Origin: JAODBQ01 sp047602055
GTDB lineage: Bacteria > Actinomycetota > Acidimicrobiia > Acidimicrobiales > Ilumatobacteraceae
Direction: 5' to 3'
DNA length: 64,000 nucleotides
Assembly (NCBI GenBank): GCA_047602055.1
Contig: JASGIG010000001.1
Coordinates: forward strand, 1,860,001-1,924,000
A program made the position numbers and the translations under genes. The notes under the pieces were generated by a model. The model was given only the letters and a program-made list of their open reading frames with translations. It had not been told where the DNA came from and did not search any database. Of this stretch, positions 17,697-27,248 are shown in pieces. Every line of letters begins with the position of its first letter. The first letter of the stretch is position 1.

Positions 17697-18506
17697 ATGC
17701 AGGGCTACGAACGTTTTGATTCTCTTCGCATTGATGGGCCGGACGCTGAGGGGGTCGTCGAGTTGGTGTTCGACAATCCACCGATGAACGCCATCTCCGA
17801 ACGGGCGCATGCCGATCTTGCCGATGTGTGGCTGGAGTTCGATCGTGACGACCGCGTTCGATGCGTGCTCCTCCGCGGCGAGGGACGGGCGTTCTCGGCG
17901 GGTGGCTCGTTCGAGCTGGTCGAAGCGCTGACGGAGTCGTTCGAGGAGCGCACGAGGGTGATGCGCGAGGCGCGGGCGCTGGTGTACAACGTTCTCAGCT
18001 GTTCGAAGCCGATCGTCTCGGCGATGCACGGTCCGGCGGTCGGCGCCGGGCTCGTGGCCGGGATGCTCGCCGATGTCTCGATCGTCGCTCGCAGCGCGAA
18101 CCTGATCGACGGGCACACCCGGCTCGGCGTGGCGGCTGGCGACCACGCCGCGATCTGCTGGCCTTTGCTGTGCGGGATGGCGAAGGCGAAGTACTACCTG
18201 ATGACCTGCCGGCCGCTGTCGGGCGAAGAAGCCGAGCGAATCGGTCTCGTCTCGTTGTGCGTGGACGACGACGTGCTCCTCGACACGGCACGCGAGGTGG
18301 CCGGAGAGTTGGCTGCCGGTGCTGCAGGGGCGATCTCGTGGACGAAGATGTCGCTCAACAACTGGTATCGGCAGGCCGGCCCCGTGTTCGACGCATCGCT
18401 CGCCTGGGAGTTCTTCGGCTTCGGCGGGCCGGAGGTCGTCGAGGGTTTGGCGTCGCACCGCGAGCGCCGCAGGCCGAACTTCCAGCAGTTCAGCGCGGAG
18501 CAGTAG
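17697..18506 (+). CDS. enoyl-CoA hydratase/isomerase family protein
   Basis: A 269-residue crotonase-fold protein, acting on acyl-CoA thioesters. Family features are FDNPPMNAISERAHADL, the oxyanion-hole segment GRAFSAGGSFELVEA and KPIVSAMHGPAVGAGL. The position of the first classical hydratase Glu appears as HTRLGVAAGDHAA, with Gly-Val-Ala instead of Glu-Ala-Gly-type sequences, so the exact reaction is uncertain. ATG 17697 is preferred because of the TATGAT 7 nt upstream; ATG 17661 and 17685 are alternatives. The 3' end overlaps the convergent synthetase by 17 bp. Confidence 0.88.
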   Translation: MQGYERFDSLRIDGPDAEGVVELVFDNPPMNAISERAHADLADVWLEFDRDDRVRCVLLRGEGRAFSAGGSFELVEALTESFEERTRVMREARALVYNVLSCSKPIVSAMHGPAVGAGLVAGMLADVSIVARSANLIDGHTRLGVAAGDHAAICWPLLCGMAKAKYYLMTCRPLSGEEAERIGLVSLCVDDDVLLDTAREVAGELAAGAAGAISWTKMSLNNWYRQAGPVFDASLAWEFFGFGGPEVVEGLASHRERRRPNFQQFSAEQ

Positions 18507-20442
18507 CACCGCTCGCCGCGGCCGCCTCGATGGCGGTGAGCGCGGCGGGGTCGTCGAGCGACGAGAGGTCGCCGAGCGGGAGCCCGGAGTAGACGCTGCG
18601 GATGATCCGGCGCATGGTCTTGGAGCTGCGGGTCTTGGGGAGCTGGCCGACGGCGTGGACGGCGCTCGGCCGGAACGGGCGCCCCAGTTGTCGTTCGACG
18701 GTGTCGGAGACGATCCGGCACAGGTCGGCTTCCGCGAGCGCGATCGCTGGCTCGGCGACGACGAAGAGGATCAACCGTTCGCCCTTGGTCGAGTCGGGGA
18801 CGCCGATGGCTGCGGCTTCGGCGACGCCGGCGACAGCGACGACGATCTGTTCCACCTCGGCGGGGCCGACGCGCTTGCCGGCGATCATGATCGTGTCGTC
18901 CGAGCGGCCCATGAGGACGAAGCTGGCATCGGCGCGGCGGACGGCGACGTCACCGTGGACCCACAGGCCGGGGATGGTGCGCCAGTAGGTCTCGAGGTAG
19001 CGCTCGTCGTCGTCCCAGAACGAGCGGGTCATCCCCACGAACGGCTCGCGTACGACGAGCTCGCCCGGAGCGTCGGTGACTGCGCCTCCGCCTGGATCGA
19101 CGACGTCGACGTCGACGCCCGGTGAGACGGTGTTGAAGGCCGAGGGCCCGATCGGCCGCACGACGACGCTGGCGAGCAGTGCGCCTGCGGCTTCGGTGCC
19201 GCCGGTGTAGTTGATCAGCGGCTGGGTGCCCCGGCCGAAGTTGCGTTGGAACCACACGAAGTGCTCGGGGTCGATGACCTCGCCGGCGGTGATCAGCAGG
19301 CGCAGCGTCGACAGGTCGCCCGCCAGCGCGTCGTCGGGGCGGGCGGCGAGCCCACGGATCAGGGTCGGCGCCGACCCGAAGTGAGTGATGCGATGACGCT
19401 CGATCAGGCGCGACATGCGTGAGCAGTCCGGGAAGTCCGGCGCGCCGTCGTAGCAGACGAGGGTCGCCCCGCGCAGCAGGGCGCAGCTGAGAACGAGCGT
19501 CCCGGCGATCCAGCCCATGTCGGCCGGCCAGCAGAAGACGTCGCCGGGTCGCAGGTCGAAGTGCACGGCCGCGTCGTGGACGATCTTGATCGGGAAGCTG
19601 CCGTGGGTGTGGACGACACCCTTGGGCCTGCCGGTGGTGCCCGAGGTGAAGATCACCATGAACGGGTCGTTCGGGTCCAGCGACACCGGCCCTGCGATCG
19701 GCGACGACCCGGCGATCTCGTGCCAGTCGGCGTCACGCTCGACCCCCTGGGCGGTGGGACCTTTCAGGATCAGCCGCTGCACCGTGGGGAGCGCGGCACG
19801 CGCCTCGCGCAGGATGGCAGCGGTGTCGACGAACCGGCCGCGCCGGTCGAAGCCGGTCGTCCCGATGATCGTCGTTGCGCCGGCGGCGTCGAGCCGGGAG
19901 AGGACTGCATCGGTGCCGAAGCCGCTGAACAGCGGTACGACGATCCCGCCGAGCGCGGCGACGGCCAGCAACGTGACGGTCGCCTCGACACCACTCTCCA
20001 TCAGCAGCCCGACGCGATCGCCCCGGCCGACACCCAGCGAGGCCAGACCGCCGGCGCATCGCAGCACCGCGGTCTCCAGGTCGGCGTAGGTGACCTGGTC
20101 GATCGAGCCGTCCTCGTGCTCGGCGACGACGGCCAACCGTGCGGCCGTCACCGGATCGTGCGCCCACGCGAACACCGTGTTGACCCAGTTCAGCCGGCCA
20201 TCAGGGAACCACGCGGGGAACTCGCGGCCTGCGGACAGATCGACGTAGCCGGTCGGCCACCTGTCCCACTGCACCCGCAGATGCTCCATCACGCTGCGCC
20301 AATAGCGCCACGGATCCGCCCTCGCCACCTCGAACAGGTCGTCGTAGCGTTCGACACCGACTGCCCGCACCAGATCCGTCACCACCGACGACTCCAGCTC
20401 ACGCTCGCCGGGCGCCCACACCGCTTCTCCCTCGAAGTCCAT
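18490..20442 (-). CDS. AMP-forming acyl-CoA synthetase (ACS/acetoacetyl-CoA synthetase-like)
   Basis: A 650-residue ANL-superfamily ligase that activates a carboxylic acid via acyl-AMP. The phosphate loop is FTSGTTGRPKGVVHTHG, followed by FCWPADMGWIAGTLVLS and NYTGGTEAAG. The hinge region is GDVAVRRADASFVLMGRSDD and the motif GKRVGPAEVEQIV. The C-terminal Lys is in PKTRSSKTMRRIIR. The extended N-terminus and WPADMGW resemble acetyl-, propionyl- and acetoacetyl-CoA synthetases. ATG 20442 has TATCCT 6 nt upstream. It is divergent from the CocE-type gene and convergent with the enoyl-CoA hydratase. Confidence 0.92.
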   Translation of the reverse strand: MDFEGEAVWAPGERELESSVVTDLVRAVGVERYDDLFEVARADPWRYWRSVMEHLRVQWDRWPTGYVDLSAGREFPAWFPDGRLNWVNTVFAWAHDPVTAARLAVVAEHEDGSIDQVTYADLETAVLRCAGGLASLGVGRGDRVGLLMESGVEATVTLLAVAALGGIVVPLFSGFGTDAVLSRLDAAGATTIIGTTGFDRRGRFVDTAAILREARAALPTVQRLILKGPTAQGVERDADWHEIAGSSPIAGPVSLDPNDPFMVIFTSGTTGRPKGVVHTHGSFPIKIVHDAAVHFDLRPGDVFCWPADMGWIAGTLVLSCALLRGATLVCYDGAPDFPDCSRMSRLIERHRITHFGSAPTLIRGLAARPDDALAGDLSTLRLLITAGEVIDPEHFVWFQRNFGRGTQPLINYTGGTEAAGALLASVVVRPIGPSAFNTVSPGVDVDVVDPGGGAVTDAPGELVVREPFVGMTRSFWDDDERYLETYWRTIPGLWVHGDVAVRRADASFVLMGRSDDTIMIAGKRVGPAEVEQIVVAVAGVAEAAAIGVPDSTKGERLILFVVAEPAIALAEADLCRIVSDTVERQLGRPFRPSAVHAVGQLPKTRSSKTMRRIIRSVYSGLPLGDLSSLDDPAALTAIEAAAASGATAPR

Positions 20443-20448
20443 ATATCG

Positions 20449-20454
20449 AGGATA
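20449..20454 (-). promoter_or_regulatory. leaderless-type -10 box of the acyl-CoA synthetase
   Basis: On the minus strand TATCCT ends 6 nt before ATG 20442. The 145-bp divergent gap to the CocE-type gene must hold both promoters. Confidence 0.45.
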
Positions 20455-20506
20455 GGACCACCGACGCCTTTATTGCCGGAGATCGATGTCGCAGACGCTG
20501 ATTTGT

Positions 20507-20530
20507 TGTCGGTATCGCGTGTCGTTATCG
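20507..20530. repeat. two tandem copies of TGTCGNTATCG in a divergent promoter region
   Basis: TGTCGGTATCG at 20507-20517 is followed, with a 13-bp period, by TGTCGTTATCG at 20520-20530. They lie between the divergent synthetase and CocE-type genes and could be a regulator site. Half-turn spacing is not exact, so this is a weak call. Confidence 0.35.
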
Positions 20531-20587
20531 GACACACTCGCAGGTTCGGTCTCGTCTCAGAATGAAGGTCGACCAATTGGGGATGAG

Positions 20588-22331
20588 ATGAACATATCGA
20601 TTGACCGTGACGTCATGATCCCGATGCGCGACGGCATCCGGCTCGCAACCGATGTCTACCGGGACGTCGACGCGCCGTCGGGGCCGGTGCTGCTGCTGCG
20701 CACGCCGTACGGGAAGGAGGCGGTTCGCGGTTCCGACCTGTACCCCGCCATGTTCGCGATGTTCGATCTCGGCTTCGCGGTCGTCTACCAGGATGTGCGC
20801 AGCACCACGAAGTCCGAAGGCGGCGGGTTCTCCGGGGATACCAGCGACCAGAGCGCGATGACCGATGCCGCGGACACGTTTGCGTGGCTGCGATCGCAGC
20901 CCTGGTGCGACGGGAAGATCGGGATGTTCGGCGCGTCGTACATGGGCTTCACCCAGATGCGCGCGGTGATGAACGAGGACGACGACCTGGTGATCGCGCC
21001 GTCGGTGTCGACGTACGACGGATATCACCTCCCGTACATGAGCCTCGGAGGCACGCAGGATCTGGGCACGATCCTCTCCTGGACGTACATGCTCGCCCTC
21101 GCCGACGCCATGCGCGCTGGCAACGTGGACGACGTCGGCTTGATCCTGGCCGTCATGTCCGACCCGATCGGGATGGTCGAGCACCTGCCGCTCATCGATC
21201 ACCCGCTCCTCGACAAGTACGCGCCGCAATGGCGGGCCTGGATGGAGCATCCGGACTTCGACGAGGCGTGGCAGCAGTGGTACGGGTTCGACCCCGGCAA
21301 GGTCCGCTCGCCGGCGTTGCACATCGGTGGGTGGTTCGACATCAGCAACGGTGCGACCGTGCGCGCCTACGAGATGCTCCGTGACGGGGCGGCGACCGAG
21401 TTCGCCCGCGCGAACCAGCGGCTGGTGATGGGGCCGTGGACGCACGGCAACTCGAGCGGGCAGACCGCTGACGTGTACTTCGGCCTCACGTCCAGCTTCG
21501 CCGGGAGCGGGCGCGACAAGATCTACGGCAACTTCTATCGGGAGACCTTCGCCGGGCAGGACGCGAGCTCGAAGCCAGTCCACATCTTCGTGATGGGGCT
21601 CAACGAGTGGCGCGACGAGGAGGCCTGGCCGCTGCCCGACACGAGGTACGTCGACTACTACCTCGACAGCCGCGGCGCTGCGAACACGTCCGGGGGCGAC
21701 GGCGAGCTCCGGTCGAGCCCACCGACCCATGTCGCCGCCGACGTGTACGTCTACGACCCGATGAACCCTGCCCCGTCGCATGGCGGTGTGGTGTTCCACC
21801 CCAACGAGATCGGACGCTCGGGCCCGACGAACCTCTCGCCGATCACCGGACGCTCGGATGTGCTGGCGTATTCGACGCCGGTGCTCGAGCGCGACACCGA
21901 GGTCACGGGTCCCGTCAGGCTCGTCCTGCACATCTCGTCGTCGGCGCCAGACACCGACTTCGTCGGCCGCCTGGTCGACGTGCACCCCGACGGGCGGGAG
22001 CTGTTCGTCACCGAAGGCGTGATCCGTGCCCGCTACCGGAAGCTCGTTGAGCAAGCCGGAGCTGATGGAACCCGGCGAGGTGTACGAGCTGGAGATCGAC
22101 CTGATGAACACGTCCCTCGTGTTCGAGCAGGGACACCGGATCAGGCTGCTCGTCGCCAGCACCAGCTTCCCGCGCTGGTCGCGCAACTCGAACACCGGTG
22201 GCGACATCCCATCGGAGCCCGAGAGCGCCTACGTGAGCGCGGTGAACCGCGTGCTCCACGGCCCCGAGCACCCGTCGAGGCTGATCCTGCCGATCATCGA
22301 GCGGCCGGTCCCGTCTCAGTCGGCTGGGTAG
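20588..22331 (+). pseudogene. CocE/NonD family hydrolase with one frameshift near its 3' end
   Basis: About 580 residues of an alpha/beta hydrolase of the CocE/X-Pro dipeptidyl-peptidase family, which cleaves esters or amides. RTPYGKEAVRGSDLYP, YQDVRSTTKSEGGG and GMFGASYMGFTQM (nucleophile Ser in GASYMG) are in frame. The C-terminal jelly-roll follows. At about 22042-22050 the frame changes: upstream reading ends in RARYRK, and the family sequence resumes one frame over as KPELMEPGEVYELEIDL and ends at TAG 22331. A single extra base explains it. ATG 20588 follows GGGGATGAG. Without the correction the frame ends at 22342 in unrelated sequence. The 3' end overlaps the convergent esterase by 16 bp. 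Confidence 0.85.
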
Positions 22332-23224
22332 CAGGTGCGTAGGTAGCTCTCGTACGCGGTGTGGGTTCCGGTGACGTGGTCGTGGTCGAGCACGATCCGG
22401 GTGGTGAGGGCAACGCCGTCGATCGGTCTCGTTTGCATCGTGTCGATGAACCGCATCACTTCGATGCCCATTGCTCGGTAGAGGGCGGTCGGTCCGACCA
22501 GTTCGTGGTCGTTGATGGTGACGTGGAGGTGCTGGGGGCGCGTCGGTGCGATTGATCGTTCGACGCGGTCTGCGTAGAGCGAGTGCACGCGGCTGTCGGG
22601 CACCAGGATGCCTGGGCTGCCTGCCCCGAACCTGGTGATGACCTCGCTGCCACGTGAGAACGCGGACAACACGAAGAGCCCGCCGAACGAGTACCCGAAG
22701 AGCCCGACCGCGTCGTCGCGCACCCGGTAGCGGTCGGCGATCTCGGGGTGCAGCTCCTTTTCGATGAATGCCTGGAACCGGTCGTTGCTGCCGTTGCGAA
22801 GGTGACGGAAGTAGGGCTCTTTGATGTCCGGCGGAAATGCGCTGCTGTCGAGCGGGATGTGCTTTGCGAGGAAGGCGTCGTAGCGGTCGGAATACGGCTC
22901 CGAAGGGGGCATGAGATCCCGATTGCGCAGCGCCATCATGTAGGGCACCTGATCGGCCGGGTAGCCGATCATGACCTGAATGGACGGCTGCACCGGTGCG
23001 TTGGCCTCGTCCGATACGCGCATGTGGCTGGTTGCCACGCCGTGCAGACGATTGATGGCCATGTTCCCGTCTGGCAGGTAGATGACCGGGACCGTCTCGC
23101 CGAACAGGTAGGCGGCGGGCAGCACGACCGCGACCGCGTATCTTGCGCCGGTTTCTGTGGAATCGATCTCGAAGTGTTCGATGACGTCGGTTCCTGGGAA
23201 TGTTGCGACTTGTTCAAGTGCCAT
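22316..23224 (-). CDS. alpha/beta hydrolase, putative esterase family (IroE/Fes-like)
   Basis: A 302-residue putative esterase. The nucleophile elbow is GLFGYSFGGLFVLS, preceded by VPVIYLPDGNMAIN and VMIGYPADQVPYM; the late NDHELVG segment may contribute to the triad. There is no signal peptide. I place the start at ATG 23224, which overlaps the upstream synthetase stop (23214) by 11 nt; the longer frame from 23296 would run deep into that gene. It is probably cotranscribed with the synthetase and perhaps the regulator. The substrate is unknown; family members hydrolyse siderophore or simple esters. Confidence 0.87.
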   Translation of the reverse strand: MALEQVATFPGTDVIEHFEIDSTETGARYAVAVVLPAAYLFGETVPVIYLPDGNMAINRLHGVATSHMRVSDEANAPVQPSIQVMIGYPADQVPYMMALRNRDLMPPSEPYSDRYDAFLAKHIPLDSSAFPPDIKEPYFRHLRNGSNDRFQAFIEKELHPEIADRYRVRDDAVGLFGYSFGGLFVLSAFSRGSEVITRFGAGSPGILVPDSRVHSLYADRVERSIAPTRPQHLHVTINDHELVGPTALYRAMGIEVMRFIDTMQTRPIDGVALTTRIVLDHDHVTGTHTAYESYLRTCYPAD

Positions 23225-25166
23225 GATCTTGATCTCGGCTTTCGAGGAGGGGGATGTCTTCGATGGGGGTGGCTGGGTCGAGGGCGGAGGTGTCACCGGT
23301 GTCGTGCCCGAGGAAGCGGGCGCGGATGATCCGGCGCATCACCTTGCCGTTCTTGGTTCGTGGGAGGCTTCCAACGGCGTAGACGGTCGGGGCGAAGCCC
23401 TTTCCGGCGTTGCGCAGCGCCGCGGCTTGGAGGTCGTCGGGGTCGACCTCGTGCTTGAGCACGACGAAGGCCACAGCTCGCTGTCCACGTGTCGGGTCGG
23501 GGACGCCGATGACGGCAGCGTCGGCGATGCGTTCGTCACGCAACAGCGCGGCCTCGATCTCGGCAGGCCCGACCCTGCGCCCGGAAAGCTTGAGCGTGTC
23601 ATCCGATCGACCGTGCAGTCGCCACACCCCGTGCTCGTCGACGCTCGCCAGATCACCGTGCACCCAGACGTCGTCCCAGCGCGACCAGTACGTCTCCACG
23701 TAGCGCGCATCGTCGCGCCAGAACGAGTGCGTCTGCCCCGGGAACGTGTCACGCACGACGAGCTCACCGATCTCACCAACCACCGGCATGCCCGACTCGT
23801 CGAACACCGCCGCGTCGACACCCGGCAACGGGCCGGTGAACGCCGCCGGTGGCGAGGGCAGGAACGGGTAACCGATGAGGATGCCGCCACCGACCTCCGT
23901 GCCTCCGGTGTAGTTGACGATCGGGCGTATGCCGCGTCCGACCTCCCGGAACAGCCACTGCCAGGTCGGCTCGTCCCACGCCTCGCCCGTCGACACGAAC
24001 GACCTCAACGTCGGCATCGCAAGGATCTCACCTTGCGCGGCGCGCAACACCCGCGCCCCGGTCGGCGCGATCCCCTGCACGGTGATCCCGTTGCGCTCGA
24101 CGACCCGCCACAACCGGTTCGGCTCGGGATGGGCAGGGAGGCCCTCGATCATCACGATCGTGGCCCCCAACTGCAACGGGCCCGTCACCATCATCGGCCC
24201 GACCAACCACCCGAGGTCGCTGATCCAGCCGACGACGTCGTCTTCGGAGACATCGAACCCGTAGCCGAAGTCCACGGCCGTCTTCGCCAGGAAGCCTCCG
24301 TGGGAGTGAACGATCCCCTTCGGCCGACCCGTCGTACCGGACGTGTAGACGATCGTGTACGGGTCGTTCGACTCGGTCTGCGCCATCTCGACGAGCCGTG
24401 GGCGCTGGTCGAGCTCGTCGAAGTAGACGTCACGACCATCGCGCATCGGCACGTCGATCCCGAGATGACGGACCACGACAACGGACCTGACCGTCGGCGC
24501 TTGCTCCATCGCCTCGTCAGCCGTGCGCTTCAGCTCCACGGTTGCGCCTCGTCGCGTCGTCCCATCGGCCGTGATCAACGCGACCGCTCGAGCGTCTTGC
24601 ATCCGCGTCGCCAAAGCGTCCGGCGCATACCCCGAGAACGTCGGCACCGCGACCGCACCGAGATAGGCGAGCGCCAGGAACGCGACCGCAGCCTCGGGCA
24701 CCACCGGCATGAACAACACCACGCGATCACCGCGCCCGACGCCAAGACCAGCCAGGTTCGCCGCGAACCGCCGCACGCTCTCCGCGAGATCCGCATACGT
24801 CAGTGTGCGACGTTGCTCGCAGTCACCCTCGTAGACGACCGCGACCTTGCCGGCACGAGGACCATCGGCGTGGCGCAACGCCGCAAGCTCAGCGACGTTG
24901 ATCCGCCCACCGACGAACCACCTCGGAAACGGCTTCCCAACCGAGTCGTCACGAACGCGGGCGAACGGCACGCTGAACTGGACGCCGAGGTCGTCGAGCG
25001 CCACACGCCAGAACCACTCCGGATCAGCCGCCGACCGAGCAAGGAACCCGGACACCGCGTCGGTGCCGTTGCCGTATCCCAGGCGCTTCATCAACGCCAG
25101 CAGGCGCGACCGATCCCGATCCCGCTGTGACGGTCGCCACCCCAATGCTGGTCCGTGCCCGGTCAC
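23214..25166 (-). CDS. AMP-forming acyl-CoA synthetase, paralogue of the 18490-20442 product
   Basis: A 650-residue ANL ligase. YTSGTTGRPKGIVHSHGGFL, the following KTAVDFGYGFDV, NYTGGTEVGGG, GDLASVDEHGVWRLHGRSDD and LPRTKNGKVMRRIIR are visible, so phosphate loop, hinge and catalytic Lys are intact. It has the same length as the other synthetase in this window, and DLGWLVGPMMV occupies the place of the acetyl-CoA-synthetase-type WPADMGW, suggesting a different acid. The start ATG 25166 is 70 bp downstream of the regulator stop, with a dyad between. It precedes and overlaps an esterase gene. Confidence 0.92.
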   Translation of the reverse strand: MTGHGPALGWRPSQRDRDRSRLLALMKRLGYGNGTDAVSGFLARSAADPEWFWRVALDDLGVQFSVPFARVRDDSVGKPFPRWFVGGRINVAELAALRHADGPRAGKVAVVYEGDCEQRRTLTYADLAESVRRFAANLAGLGVGRGDRVVLFMPVVPEAAVAFLALAYLGAVAVPTFSGYAPDALATRMQDARAVALITADGTTRRGATVELKRTADEAMEQAPTVRSVVVVRHLGIDVPMRDGRDVYFDELDQRPRLVEMAQTESNDPYTIVYTSGTTGRPKGIVHSHGGFLAKTAVDFGYGFDVSEDDVVGWISDLGWLVGPMMVTGPLQLGATIVMIEGLPAHPEPNRLWRVVERNGITVQGIAPTGARVLRAAQGEILAMPTLRSFVSTGEAWDEPTWQWLFREVGRGIRPIVNYTGGTEVGGGILIGYPFLPSPPAAFTGPLPGVDAAVFDESGMPVVGEIGELVVRDTFPGQTHSFWRDDARYVETYWSRWDDVWVHGDLASVDEHGVWRLHGRSDDTLKLSGRRVGPAEIEAALLRDERIADAAVIGVPDPTRGQRAVAFVVLKHEVDPDDLQAAALRNAGKGFAPTVYAVGSLPRTKNGKVMRRIIRARFLGHDTGDTSALDPATPIEDIPLLESRDQDHGT

Positions 25167-25205
25167 GGCACGGTTTCGGCGCTCGGGTCAGAGGTTGACG
25201 TCGAA

Positions 25206-25239
25206 TGAGCCATGTGTCGCCCTCAACTGTGATGGCTCA
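25206..25239. promoter_or_regulatory. 8-bp dyad between the regulator and the acyl-CoA synthetase
   Basis: TGAGCCAT (25206-25213) and ATGGCTCA (25232-25239) form a perfect inverted repeat with an 18-nt spacer, 40 bp upstream of the synthetase start and touching the regulator stop codon. It may be an activator site for the synthetase-esterase unit or a terminator. Confidence 0.45.
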
Positions 25240-27042
25240 CGTGTCCGCTCGATCGGGGAAGCGGTCCGCTTCCAGGCCGAAGGCGCGCATCTTGCGATAC
25301 AGGGTGGAGCGAGCGATGCCGAGACGGGCCGCGGTGACTGCCTTGTTGCCGCCCGTGGCGTGCAGCTCACGGATCAGCGCCTCACGCTCGAGACGCTCGA
25401 GCGTGGTGAGATGGTTGGCTGGGACGTGGCTGCGGACGCTTTCGGGCAAATGCTCCACCGCGATGTCGCGGTGGCGAGCTTGAACGAGTGCAGCGGCGAG
25501 CGTGGCTTCCAGCTCACGCACGTTGGCCGGCCACTCGTGAGCGGTGAGGCACTGCAGCGCCGCCGGTTGAAGTCGAGGGGCTGATCCGGGTGGGCTGTGG
25601 CGTTGGAGGAACGCGCCGGCCAGATCGGGGATGTCCTCGGTGCGGTGGCGCAGTGCCGTGATGTCAACGCGATGGGCGAAGTGGGCGGTCAAGCTCGACG
25701 GCCCGGCATCGTTGGCGGTGGCGATGAGGGTGTGGCCATCGGATGCGCAGTCGTCTACCAGCGTCTGAAGTCGCATCGCAGCTGAAGGGGCGAGCTCGTC
25801 GATGTCGCGCACGATGACGTGCCCGCCGGCCTGGAGGTGCTGGTGCAGCTCACCGACCCATTCGGGTCGCTGTGCCGCCTCGCTGGACGCCGTGACGGTG
25901 AGCGTCGTCGCATCCGGGTCGCGCTGGCGCGACAGATAGGCGGCAGCGTACGTCTTGCCCACGCCGTGCTCGCCGGCGATCAGCACCGGGCCTGCTGCGT
26001 TGGCCAGATCATCGAGCTGGGAGCGCACCCGGCCCGTCGCCAGACTGCGCCCGGTGATGTCGCCGGTGGCGACTCGCGCCATCGTTGCCGGCCGTGGCCG
26101 TTGGCGGCGGCGCTGCGGTCGGTTCGTCGGTCGCAACTCGAGCGTCACGCCGAGCGGGTCGTGGTCAGCGGTGACGCGACGGGCGTGCGCCTGGACTGCC
26201 ACCTCGCCGGCAAGCCGGAGCTCACCGGTGTGCTCGTCGCAGCGCTCGAGGTGGCGGGTGGCCCAGTCCCAGAGCACGGCGTGATCGGAGGGGTCGAGGA
26301 GTTGGGCGGCGGCCGGGTTGGCCATCAGCATCGCGTGGCTCATCGTGACGATGGCCACGTTGGCGCGGCGGTTGAGCTGGAGGAAGCCCTGCAGCAGGGC
26401 CCGCTCGCGTCCCGATGCCTCTTCAGCGAGCCGTGCCTCGATCTCGCGGACGGCGGCGGTGACCAGTGCCACCATCAGGCCGCTGGCCTCGGCGAGATCG
26501 CAGGTGATGTCGAGGATGCCTTCGACGGTGTTGCCGATCGGGTGGATGATCGGCGTGGCGACGCACGCCAGGTTGTGGAGCGATTCGCGGTAGTGCTCGC
26601 CGCCGCGCACCTCGAGCAGACGGCGCTCCTCCAGCGCGGTGCCCAGCCCGTTGGTGCCGATGTGCTCCTCGGTGAAGAAGAACCCTGGGGCGACCTGCGC
26701 GTTGTCGAGGATCGAGCGCAGGCGCGCCTGGCCGACGCGGCGGGCGACGATGCGGGCGCTGCGGTCGGCGAGGAGGATCGTGGCCGGTGTGTGAGCCAGT
26801 TGATCGGCGTAGCGATCGATCACCGGGTCGGCAGCACGCCGCAGGCGACTGCGATCGTCGAAGTCCGGGTCGTACGGCAGATCCTGGTCGGTGATGCTGA
26901 CACCGAAGCGCGCGCACCGTTGCCAGGATCGCTGGATCTCGTCGCGTGGCTTCGTGGTGGGATCCTCTGCGCCGTCGAACAGCGCGGACAGATGGCGCTC
27001 CCGTGTCGTCCACGTTGCCCGATCGGTCGGTGAAATCCCCAT
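25237..27042 (-). CDS. AcoR-like transcriptional regulator (GAF, degenerate AAA+, Fis HTH)
   Basis: A 601-residue regulator of the acetoin-activator (AcoR) type. The N-terminal DEIQRSWQRCARFGV and the GAF-like domain with EEHIGTNGLGTALEE and IHPIGNTVEGILDITCD are typical. The central ATPase-like domain has a Walker A (LIAGEHGVGKT) and a Walker-B-like VIVRDIDEL but no GAFTGA loop, so it should not work with sigma-54. The C-terminal Fis helix-turn-helix is GGNKAVTAARLGIARSTLYRK. I start at ATG 27042, which has GGGAG 8 nt upstream. It is divergent from the Dke1-like cupin gene, whose expression it probably controls. Confidence 0.88.
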   Translation of the reverse strand: MGISPTDRATWTTRERHLSALFDGAEDPTTKPRDEIQRSWQRCARFGVSITDQDLPYDPDFDDRSRLRRAADPVIDRYADQLAHTPATILLADRSARIVARRVGQARLRSILDNAQVAPGFFFTEEHIGTNGLGTALEERRLLEVRGGEHYRESLHNLACVATPIIHPIGNTVEGILDITCDLAEASGLMVALVTAAVREIEARLAEEASGRERALLQGFLQLNRRANVAIVTMSHAMLMANPAAAQLLDPSDHAVLWDWATRHLERCDEHTGELRLAGEVAVQAHARRVTADHDPLGVTLELRPTNRPQRRRQRPRPATMARVATGDITGRSLATGRVRSQLDDLANAAGPVLIAGEHGVGKTYAAAYLSRQRDPDATTLTVTASSEAAQRPEWVGELHQHLQAGGHVIVRDIDELAPSAAMRLQTLVDDCASDGHTLIATANDAGPSSLTAHFAHRVDITALRHRTEDIPDLAGAFLQRHSPPGSAPRLQPAALQCLTAHEWPANVRELEATLAAALVQARHRDIAVEHLPESVRSHVPANHLTTLERLEREALIRELHATGGNKAVTAARLGIARSTLYRKMRAFGLEADRFPDRADT

Positions 27043-27199
27043 TTGGTGCACTCCCGGAGCAGTCGCACCGCATCTTCCCCCGCGGAGCGAACGAGATCTC
27101 ACGGTACTGACGGGTTGCTTCGTCGACTGTCCCGAAGTGAGACATCCCCGCACGTCGGCGCGCGCCGATCTCCGACTCACCATGCCACGCCAAAGGGCG

Positions 27200-27233
27200 T
27201 ACGATCACGGCTGGGGTGAGACAAAGCGTCTCA
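27200..27233 (+). promoter_or_regulatory. -10 box and TGAGAC dyad before the Dke1-like gene
   Basis: TACGAT at 27200-27205 is a likely -10. Just after it, TGAGAC (27217-27222) and GTCTCA (27228-27233) form an interrupted palindrome with a 5-nt spacer. A further TGAGACA half-site is at 27138-27144. They lie in the 206-bp gap to the divergent regulator, where its binding sites are expected. Confidence 0.5.
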
Positions 27234-27248
27234 GAGAAAGGAACCGCC

